Shown: positions 54,483 to 61,425 of the stretch, piece by piece
Layout of the letters: each line of letters starts with the position of its first letter
How positions within the stretch are numbered: position 1 is the first letter of the stretch
NCBI RefSeq assembly: GCF_947072515.1
Contig: NZ_CAMTIG010000009.1
Location: 32,056-96,055, forward strand
Direction: 5' to 3'
From: an uncultured Clostridium sp.
GTDB taxonomy: Bacteria; Bacillota; Clostridia; Clostridiales; Clostridiaceae
DNA: 64,000 nt
Notes under the pieces: model-generated
The model's input: only the letters and a program-made list of their open reading frames with translations
The model's database searches: none
What the model was told of the DNA's origin: nothing
Made by a program: the position numbers and the translations under genes

Positions 54483-54526
54483 GTATAGCTAATATATAGA
54501 AATTAAATACTATATATTAGCTATAC
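54483..54526. terminator. Perfect 17-bp inverted repeat between the two HesB-like genes
   Basis: GTATAGCTAATATATAG (54483-54499) is complementary to CTATATATTAGCTATAC (54510-54526), with a 10-base loop. On the minus strand TATTTTTATG follows, so it can end the upstream Cys gene, though the T tract is short. Confidence 0.65.
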
Positions 54527-54527
54527 A

Positions 54528-54557
54528 AATAAATTTAAAATTTAAAATTTAAAATTT
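54528..54557. repeat. Short tandem AAATTTAA repeat
   Basis: About four units of AAATTTA(A) lie directly after the stop of the Cys HesB-like gene. No function is evident. Confidence 0.5.
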
Positions 54558-54560
54558 TAA

Positions 54561-54890
54561 TTAGTGGCATCCACCACCGCATGATCCGCATCCACCAGCT
54601 GGTGCAATAACAGGTTTAAGAGTTAAACCATTTCCGTTATTTTCATCTGATGAAAGAATATTGAATCCACCGAATTCATCAACAAGTCTTTTTTCAACAA
54701 CAAAAGTTATATCATTTACTACTTCAGTAACATCATCAGTTGATGCTTCATCTACAGTTATGTTAAAAACAGGACCGCTGCAAGCCATTCCACCTAAGTT
54801 TATTCTTATGTTATAGCTTTCAACTTTATTTTCATCTAAAAATTCTTTAAATTCTTTGTAAGCTTCTTCGCTTATAGTAACGTTTTTCAT
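54561..54890 (-). CDS. HesB/IscA-like protein, cysteine form
   Basis: 109 residues. It starts MKNVTISEEAYKEFKEFL and has the single Cys in GGMACSGPVFN at the position where the neighbour has TGA. It ends in GGCGSCGGGCH. The fold should be HesB/IscA-like, with the C-terminal cysteines as additional ligands. AGGAGAC precedes ATG 54890, and an extended -10 (TG-T-TATAAT) lies upstream. It is transcribed first, with the Sec gene behind it. Confidence 0.9.
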   Translation of the reverse strand: MKNVTISEEAYKEFKEFLDENKVESYNIRINLGGMACSGPVFNITVDEASTDDVTEVVNDITFVVEKRLVDEFGGFNILSSDENNGNGLTLKPVIAPAGGCGSCGGGCH

Positions 54891-54927
54891 ATTATATGTC
54901 TCCTAACTAAACTTATTTTATGAAATG

Positions 54928-54936
54928 ATTATAACA
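54928..54936 (-). promoter_or_regulatory. Extended -10 promoter of the HesB-like pair
   Basis: TG-T-TATAAT on the minus strand, about 40 bases before the start codon. No clear -35. Confidence 0.5.
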
Positions 54937-55104
54937 TAAATTAAAGTAAAGTAAAATACTCTGAATTGAAAATTTTTATAAACAAATTTTAGAAAGATTT
55001 TGTAAAATAAAAGGAAATACAATAAATAGGTAGAATTTATATTTATAAATGATAATTTTATGATATTATATATTATATTAAAAAGGTTAGAAAGGATGGT
55101 TTAT

Positions 55105-55857
55105 GTGAAACCATATAACAGAAAATTTTTACTAGAAAAGATAGTAGAGTATAACAAAATTATAAAAGTAAATGAAATTGGAAATCATAAAATAGTTCTT
55201 AATAGAAATGCAAGTAAAACCTTAGTAGGTTATGGATATGAAAAAGAAAATGATTTAGATATAGAGACACTAAAATTATACAATAAGGAAGAATTAATCA
55301 TGGAACTTTCAGCAAGAGAAGTGGAAGGAACTTATTGTATAATAAAAAAAGCTAGAGGCAGAGTTGGAATAATAGGATTAGGACTTGGATATGTAGCAAT
55401 GGAAATTGCTAAAAAGAAAAATGTCAAAGAAGTTATTGTTTATGAAAAAGAAAAAGATGTTATTCAATTGTTTGAAAAAAACTTTGGAAAACAAAGAAAA
55501 ATAAAAATAATTCATGGAAATGGATTTGAAGCTAAGAAAGATAAGTTTGATTATTTTTACACAGATATATATGGATATGAATTATCAGAAAGGATTGTTT
55601 CTGATTATAAGCAATTAATGAACTTACATCAAATAAAAGAATATGTATTTTGTGGTGTAGAACATTTCTTATTAAGTGCGACATATGAAGAAATAATTTG
55701 GGTATTTATTCCTGAACTTTGGATGGAAATGAGTAAAAGAATTTTTGCAGCACTTCAAGAGACCGATAGTTTAAAAAATTATAAAAAGTTAAATGAAGAA
55801 CTAGTAAGCAAAGTATTATCAGATTTTAAAGTGGTTTTAAATGAAGGTGAAGCTTAA
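55105..55857 (+). CDS. SAM-binding-fold protein of unknown substrate (methyltransferase-like)
   Basis: About 250 residues. The centre has a Rossmann glycine motif VGIIGLGLGYVAMEIA, then EVIVYEKEKD (acidic end of strand 2) and IHGNGFE, as in class I methyltransferases or spermidine-synthase-like proteins. A C-terminal helical region (LSATYEEIIWVFIPELWMEM) is not familiar. GTG 55105 is preferred: AAAGGA lies 8 bases upstream. ATG 55096 directly touches that site, and ATG 55060 has none. It is a single-gene unit. Confidence 0.75.
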   Translation: MKPYNRKFLLEKIVEYNKIIKVNEIGNHKIVLNRNASKTLVGYGYEKENDLDIETLKLYNKEELIMELSAREVEGTYCIIKKARGRVGIIGLGLGYVAMEIAKKKNVKEVIVYEKEKDVIQLFEKNFGKQRKIKIIHGNGFEAKKDKFDYFYTDIYGYELSERIVSDYKQLMNLHQIKEYVFCGVEHFLLSATYEEIIWVFIPELWMEMSKRIFAALQETDSLKNYKKLNEELVSKVLSDFKVVLNEGEA

Positions 55858-55885
55858 TATAACTGAAAATATAACAAAGTAAAAT

Positions 55886-55912
55886 AAGAGTTGGCTTAGG
55901 CCAACTTTTTTT
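55886..55912 (+). terminator. Terminator after the SAM-fold gene
   Basis: AGTTGGC pairs with GCCAACT around TTAG, then TTTTTTT. Confidence 0.85.
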
Positions 55913-55995
55913 ATAAAAATAAAAAGAGTTTAAGGAAAAAAGCAGAACTTATAAGTTATAATGAAAAGAAAAAGTAAAATAATGGAGGAGTTGTT

Positions 55996-57771
55996 ATGAA
56001 AATAAATAAAAGAATTGAAAGACTAAGAAAAGAAATGGTTGAGAATAGTATTGATTATTATATTATCCCAAGTGAAGATGCGCATCAAAGTGAATATGTT
56101 CCGGAATATTATAGAGGAAGAGCATATATATCAGGATTTACAGGATCAGCAGGAACTTTATTATTAGGAAGAGAAAAAGGAATTTTATGGACTGATGGAA
56201 GATATTTTATCCAAGCAGAAAAAGAATTAGAGGGATCAGGCATAGAAATGTTTAAAATGAGAATTCCAGGTTGGCCAACTCTTTTAGAATGGCTTACTGA
56301 TAATATTAAAGAAGGAGAAACTATTGGGTTTGATGGAAAAACTATATCAGTAGAAGAATTTAAAGGGTATTCAAAGCTTGCAGAAGAAAAACTTTTAAAA
56401 ATAAAATTAGAAAAAGATTTATTAGAAAAAGTTTGGATAGATAGACCAGAACTTCCAAAAGAAAAAATATTTATTCATGAAGTAAAGTATGCAGGAAAAG
56501 GCAGAAAAGAAAAGATAAATGAAGTCAGAAATGAAATGAGTAAATTAGATGTAGATAGTTATATTATAGCTTCATTAGATGATATTGCATGGTTGTTTAA
56601 CTTAAGAGGTAATGATGTTAAAAATAATCCTGTATTTTTAAGTTATGCAATTGTAGAAAGCGATAGAGTAACTTTATTTATAGATTTAGATAAAGTAGAC
56701 AATAGTGTAAGAAAGACTTTAGAAGAAGATGAAATAACTTTAAAAGATTATAATGATATTTTAGAAGATGTAAGAAATCTTCAAGGAAAAGTTTTAATAG
56801 ATGAAAATAAGGTTAGTGCTATGGTAAGGACTAACTTGTTAGATGAAGTTGAAGTTATAGAAAAATTAAATATAACAACTACATTAAAAGCGATTAAAAA
56901 TGATATTGAAATAGAAAATTTAAAAAAGTGTCAAGTAAAAGATGGTATTGCTATGGTTAAGTTTATGAAATGGCTTAAAGAAAATATAGTAAAAGGTTCT
57001 ATATCTGAAATAAGTGCTGCTGAAAAAATAAAAGAATTTAGAAGTGAATTAGCCTTGTTTAAAGGAACTAGTTTTGATTCTATTTGTGCACATAAAGAGC
57101 ATGGGGCTATGATGCATTATTCAGCTACTAAAGACAGTAATTACAATTTAGAAAGTAAAGGGTTTTTATTATTAGATTCTGGAGGACAATATTTAGATGG
57201 AACTACAGATATAACTAGAACATTTATACTTGGGGACTTAACTGAAGAAGAAAGAAAAGATTTTACTTTAGTTTTAAAAAGTCATATAAATCTTTTAAGA
57301 ACTAGATTTTTAAAAGGTATATCAGGTTCAAACTTAGATATTAAAGCAAGACAGCCTCTGTGGGATGAAGGAATAGATTATAAATGTGGAACAGGACATG
57401 GAGTAGGATTTTTCTTAAATGTGCATGAAGGGCCTCAAAGTATAAGTCCAGTTCCAAATAAAGTAGCCTTAGAGCCTGGAATGATATTAACTAATGAACC
57501 AGGTGTATATAGAAAAGGAAAGCATGGAATAAGAACAGAAAATACTATGCTTGTAGTTAAAGATATAAAAGATGAAGAGTTTGGAGAATTTTATAAATTC
57601 CAGGTTATATCATATTGTCCAATTGATTTAGATGGAATAGATAAAGAATTATTAAGCAAGGAAGAAAGAAATTGGCTAAATGAATATCATAAAGAAACTT
57701 ATGATAAAATAAGTGAATTTTTAACAGAAGATGAAAAAGAATTCTTAAAAAAGTATACAAAAGCTTTATAA
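55996..57771 (+). CDS. pepP: Aminopeptidase P-family metallopeptidase (M24)
   Basis: 591 residues, the three-domain form of aminopeptidase P (two creatinase-like N-terminal domains, then the pita-bread catalytic domain from about 310). Metal ligands are the two Asp in LLDSGGQYLDGTTDITRTF, His in GTGHGVGFFLNVHEGPQ, Glu in TNEPGVY and Glu in IRTENTM. It removes N-terminal residues before proline in peptides. GGAGG precedes ATG 55996. Cytosolic. AdhE follows 73 bases later without a clear terminator between. Confidence 0.94.
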   Translation: MKINKRIERLRKEMVENSIDYYIIPSEDAHQSEYVPEYYRGRAYISGFTGSAGTLLLGREKGILWTDGRYFIQAEKELEGSGIEMFKMRIPGWPTLLEWLTDNIKEGETIGFDGKTISVEEFKGYSKLAEEKLLKIKLEKDLLEKVWIDRPELPKEKIFIHEVKYAGKGRKEKINEVRNEMSKLDVDSYIIASLDDIAWLFNLRGNDVKNNPVFLSYAIVESDRVTLFIDLDKVDNSVRKTLEEDEITLKDYNDILEDVRNLQGKVLIDENKVSAMVRTNLLDEVEVIEKLNITTTLKAIKNDIEIENLKKCQVKDGIAMVKFMKWLKENIVKGSISEISAAEKIKEFRSELALFKGTSFDSICAHKEHGAMMHYSATKDSNYNLESKGFLLLDSGGQYLDGTTDITRTFILGDLTEEERKDFTLVLKSHINLLRTRFLKGISGSNLDIKARQPLWDEGIDYKCGTGHGVGFFLNVHEGPQSISPVPNKVALEPGMILTNEPGVYRKGKHGIRTENTMLVVKDIKDEEFGEFYKFQVISYCPIDLDGIDKELLSKEERNWLNEYHKETYDKISEFLTEDEKEFLKKYTKAL

Positions 57772-57844
57772 GACTGCACATAAAATTTTTATAAATCCTA
57801 AAACTAATTCTAGAAAAGTAATTTGCTAGGAGGGATTTAGGAGT

Positions 57845-60430
57845 ATGAAAGTAACTAATAAAGAAGAACTATTAGAGAGAATGAGAAAATTAAGAATAGC
57901 TCAAAAAGAATTTGCTGAATTTTCACAAGAGAAAGTGGATAGAATCTTTAGGGCAGCAGCTATGGCTGCAAACAATAATAGAATAAAACTTGCAAAACTA
58001 GCAGTAGAGGAAAGTGGACTTGGCATAGTAGAAGATAAAGTTATCAAAAATCATTTTGCAGCTGAATATATTTATAATCAATATAAAGATATGAAAACAT
58101 GTGGAATACTTGAAGAAGATAAAACTTTTGGAATTACTAAAGTAGCAGAACCAATAGGTGTAATAGCAGCTATAGTTCCTACAACAAATCCAACATCTAC
58201 TGCTATTTTTAAAATATTGATAGCTTTAAAAACAAGGAATGCTATTATTTTATCACCACATCCAAGAGCAAAGGGAGCAACTATTGAAGCCGCTAAAATT
58301 TTATTAGAAGCAGCTGTGAAAGAAGGAGCTCCAAAGGGAATTATTGCATGGATAGATGAACCTTCAGTTGAGTTATCACAAACTGTTATGCAAGAAGCTG
58401 ATATTATATTAGCAACTGGAGGGCCTGCAATGGTGAAGGCTGCTTATTCATCAGGAAAACCAGCAATAGGAGTTGGAGCAGGAAATACACCTGCAATAAT
58501 TCATGATAGTGCACATATAAAGATGGCTGTAAATTCAATTCTTTTATCTAAAACTTTTGATAATGGAGTAATTTGTGCTTCAGAGCAAAGTATTATAGTT
58601 CTAGAGCCTATATATGAAGAAGTTAGAAAAGAACTTATGGAAAGAGGAGCTTACATATTAAATGATGAAGAAAAGGAAAAAGTAAGAGGAATTATTTTAA
58701 ATGATAAAGGTGGTTTAAATTCAAGCATAGTAGGTCAATCAGCTTATAATATAGCAAAACTTGCAGGATTTGATATTCCAGAAGAAGCAAAAGTCCTTAT
58801 AGGGGAAGTAGAATCAGTAGAGCTTGAAGAACCATTTTCTCATGAAAAATTATCTCCAATTTTAGCAATGTATAAAGCAAAAACATTCAGTGATGCATTA
58901 AAGAAAGCCGGAAGACTTATAGAGTTAGGTGGATTTGGTCATACGTCAGTTCTTTATATAGATAGAATAAAATGCAAAAAAGAAATTGAAGAATTTGGGG
59001 CAGCCATGAAAACAGCAAGAACTCTTGTAAATATGCCAGCTTCACAAGGAGCTATTGGAGATGTATTTAACTTTAAACTAGCACCATCTTTAACTCTTGG
59101 ATGTGGTTCTTGGGGAGGAAATTCAGTTTCAGAAAATGTAGGACCTAAGCATCTTTTAAATATTAAAAATGTAGCTGAAAGGAGAGAAAATATGCTTTGG
59201 TTTAGAGTTCCTGAAAAAACATATTTCAAATATGGTTGTTTACCAACGGCGCTTAAAGAATTACAAGATATGGGTAAAAAAAGAGCATTCATTGTAACTG
59301 ATAGTGTATTGTTTAATTTAGGATATACACATAAAGTAACAGAAGTTTTAGAGGAGTGTAAAATAGATTTTCAAATATTTACAGATGTTAAACCAGATCC
59401 AACTTTAGAGGATGCAGAAAATGGAACAAAACAAATGCTAACATTTAAACCAGATGTAATAATTGCAATTGGTGGAGGTTCTCCAATGGATGCAGCTAAA
59501 ATTATGTGGGTACTATATGAGCATCCAGACGTTAGGTTTGATGATTTAGCTATGAGATTTATGGATATAAGAAAAAGAGTTTATAAATTCCCAGAGCTAG
59601 GTAAAAAAGCTATGATGGTTTCAATTCCAACATCGGCAGGAACAGGTTCAGAAGTAACGCCGTTTGCTGTAATAACAGATAATAAAACAGGAGTTAAATA
59701 TCCATTAGCAGATTATGAGTTAACTCCAGATATGGCAATAGTTGATGCAGAACTTATGATGAGTATGCCAAAAGGATTAACAGGAGCCTCAGGAGTAGAT
59801 GCATTAACTCATGCAATAGAAGCATATGTATCAGTTTTAGCATCAGAATTTACTAATGGATTAGCTTTAGAAGCAATAAGATTAATTTTTAAATACTTGC
59901 CTTTAGCTTATGAAAATGGGAATATAAATATAAAAGCAAGAGAAAAAATGGCTCATGCAGCATCTATGGCAGGAATGGCCTTTGCAAATTCATTTTTAGG
60001 AGTATGCCATTCAATGGCACATAAACTTGGAGCATTCCATCATATACCACATGGAGTTGCAAATGCACTTTTAATAAATGAAACAATAAGATTTAATGCA
60101 ACAGACTCGCCAAGAAAGCAAGCAGCATTTCCACAATATAAATATCCAAATGCAAAATGGAGATATGCAAGAATCGCTGATTATTTAAATTTAGGTGGAA
60201 AAGATGAAGATGAAAAAATAGAAAGACTTATAAATGAGATTGAAAAGTTGAAGGAAAAGGTAAATATGCCAAAAACTATTCATGAAGCAGGTGTTACAGA
60301 AGGACAATTCTATGGAACACTAGATGAAATGGTTGAGCAGGCATTTGATGATCAATGTACAGGAGCAAATCCAAGATATCCACTTATGAGTGAAATAAAG
60401 CAAATGTATACTAATGTATTTGATAAATAG
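57845..60430 (+). CDS. adhE: Bifunctional acetaldehyde-CoA/alcohol dehydrogenase AdhE
   Basis: 861 residues, normal for AdhE. Residues 1-440 are the CoA-acylating aldehyde dehydrogenase: PIGVIAAIVPTTNPTST, the catalytic Cys in DNGVICASEQS (about 245) and GVGAGNTPAI. Residues 460-861 are the iron alcohol dehydrogenase: IAIGGGSPMDAAKIM, SIPTSAGTGSEVTPFAV and the metal histidines in GVCHSMAHKLGAFHHIPHG. It reduces acetyl-CoA to ethanol and recycles NADH in fermentation. GGAGGG lies upstream of ATG 57845. No Rex-type operator was found in the 73-base gap. Confidence 0.98.
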   Translation: MKVTNKEELLERMRKLRIAQKEFAEFSQEKVDRIFRAAAMAANNNRIKLAKLAVEESGLGIVEDKVIKNHFAAEYIYNQYKDMKTCGILEEDKTFGITKVAEPIGVIAAIVPTTNPTSTAIFKILIALKTRNAIILSPHPRAKGATIEAAKILLEAAVKEGAPKGIIAWIDEPSVELSQTVMQEADIILATGGPAMVKAAYSSGKPAIGVGAGNTPAIIHDSAHIKMAVNSILLSKTFDNGVICASEQSIIVLEPIYEEVRKELMERGAYILNDEEKEKVRGIILNDKGGLNSSIVGQSAYNIAKLAGFDIPEEAKVLIGEVESVELEEPFSHEKLSPILAMYKAKTFSDALKKAGRLIELGGFGHTSVLYIDRIKCKKEIEEFGAAMKTARTLVNMPASQGAIGDVFNFKLAPSLTLGCGSWGGNSVSENVGPKHLLNIKNVAERRENMLWFRVPEKTYFKYGCLPTALKELQDMGKKRAFIVTDSVLFNLGYTHKVTEVLEECKIDFQIFTDVKPDPTLEDAENGTKQMLTFKPDVIIAIGGGSPMDAAKIMWVLYEHPDVRFDDLAMRFMDIRKRVYKFPELGKKAMMVSIPTSAGTGSEVTPFAVITDNKTGVKYPLADYELTPDMAIVDAELMMSMPKGLTGASGVDALTHAIEAYVSVLASEFTNGLALEAIRLIFKYLPLAYENGNINIKAREKMAHAASMAGMAFANSFLGVCHSMAHKLGAFHHIPHGVANALLINETIRFNATDSPRKQAAFPQYKYPNAKWRYARIADYLNLGGKDEDEKIERLINEIEKLKEKVNMPKTIHEAGVTEGQFYGTLDEMVEQAFDDQCTGANPRYPLMSEIKQMYTNVFDK

Positions 60431-60454
60431 AAAACATTTTAAGAGAAACATAAT

Positions 60455-60484
60455 GAAGGTACTTTTAGTACCTTCTTTTTTTGA
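60455..60484 (+). terminator. Terminator after adhE
   Basis: A perfect stem GAAGGTAC with GTACCTTC around TTTTA, then TTTTTTTG. Confidence 0.88.
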
Positions 60485-60544
60485 GTATTAAATACAGAAA
60501 ATTGTGGTAAAATATCATCAAATAAAGTATTCAAGGAGGAAGAG

Positions 60545-61249
60545 ATGTTAAAATTTTTAGGAAAAGGTAGTGCTTTTAATACAGAGGTTGGAAATACTAG
60601 TGCATATATTAAAAAAGGAAAATCAATGATACTTATTGATTGTGGGGGAACTATATTTAGTGAATTAAAAAGAAGAAATCTTTTAGATTTTGAAAGCTTG
60701 TATATAATAATTACACATACTCATCCAGACCATGTAGGAAGTCTTGGAGATTTAATATTTTATTCTCATTATATAAAAGGAATAAAACCAAATATATATT
60801 TTCCACATAAAAAAACAATAGAAGATATGTTAACTTATGTAGGAGTATCAAAAGAATTTTTTAGCATTGAAAGTAGATATGTGAATTGGATTAAAGATGA
60901 GAATTTTGGAAATGTAGATGTTGAATTTTATAATACTAAACATGTTGTAGAAATTCCAGCCTATGGATTTATATTAAAAATAGATGGAAATAAATATTAC
61001 TATAGCGGCGATACTAGTGAAGTGAATAAGGAGGCTACAGAACTTCTAGAAAAGTATGATAATGCTATAGTATATCATGAGGCTAGTTCTTTAAATGTAC
61101 CTAAAAATCCACATACAAATATAGAAAAAATAAAAGAAGCATTTAAAAAAGAAGTTAGAAATAGAGTTTTTTTAATGCATTTAGATAGTAATTTAAAAGA
61201 AGAAGAGCTTAAACAGGAGGGATTTAAAATAGCAGAAATTGATGAATAA
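60545..61249 (+). CDS. MBL-fold metallo-hydrolase
   Basis: 234 residues of metallo-beta-lactamase fold. It has IDCGG, the zinc motif THTHPDHVG (about 58-66), YYYSGDTSEVN and the late VFLMHLD histidine. The layout is close to RNase Z/cyclic phosphodiesterase-like members, but the substrate is not known. AAGGAGGAAGAG precedes ATG 60545. Single-gene unit with its own terminator. Confidence 0.9.
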   Translation: MLKFLGKGSAFNTEVGNTSAYIKKGKSMILIDCGGTIFSELKRRNLLDFESLYIIITHTHPDHVGSLGDLIFYSHYIKGIKPNIYFPHKKTIEDMLTYVGVSKEFFSIESRYVNWIKDENFGNVDVEFYNTKHVVEIPAYGFILKIDGNKYYYSGDTSEVNKEATELLEKYDNAIVYHEASSLNVPKNPHTNIEKIKEAFKKEVRNRVFLMHLDSNLKEEELKQEGFKIAEIDE

Positions 61250-61263
61250 AAGGAAATTATAAA

Positions 61264-61300
61264 CTAAAAAAAGCTACATGTGAATGTAGTTTTTTTATTT
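61264..61300 (+). terminator. Terminator after the MBL gene
   Basis: CTACAT pairs with ATGTAG around GTGA, extended by A-T pairs, then TTTTTTTATTTTTTT. Confidence 0.85.
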
Positions 61301-61388
61301 TTTTAAAATAAAGAGAAAAAAGTGAAATTTTTCCACAATTTTAAAATTTCTTCCACTATTTTTAGGTTTGTTTAAATAGTAAAATTTA

Positions 61389-61402
61389 ATAGAACGTTTA
61401 CA
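61389..61402 (-). promoter_or_regulatory. Candidate catabolite-control (cre-like) site before the GH85 gene
   Basis: Minus-strand TGTAAACGTTCTAT has a perfect left half TGTAAACG of the cre consensus, but the right half departs at three positions. It lies 24 bases upstream of the start codon, a place where CcpA binding would block transcription. Confidence 0.4.
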
Positions 61403-61425
61403 TTGGGTGAAAGGGGTTTTAATTT

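Noticed and set aside
54528..54557. CRISPR-like or mobile repeat
   Set aside because: The units are only 7-8 bases of A and T with no spacers, most likely slippage.
57772..57844. Rex operator upstream of adhE
   Set aside because: No TTGTTAA-n4-TTAACAA-like palindrome is present in the gap.
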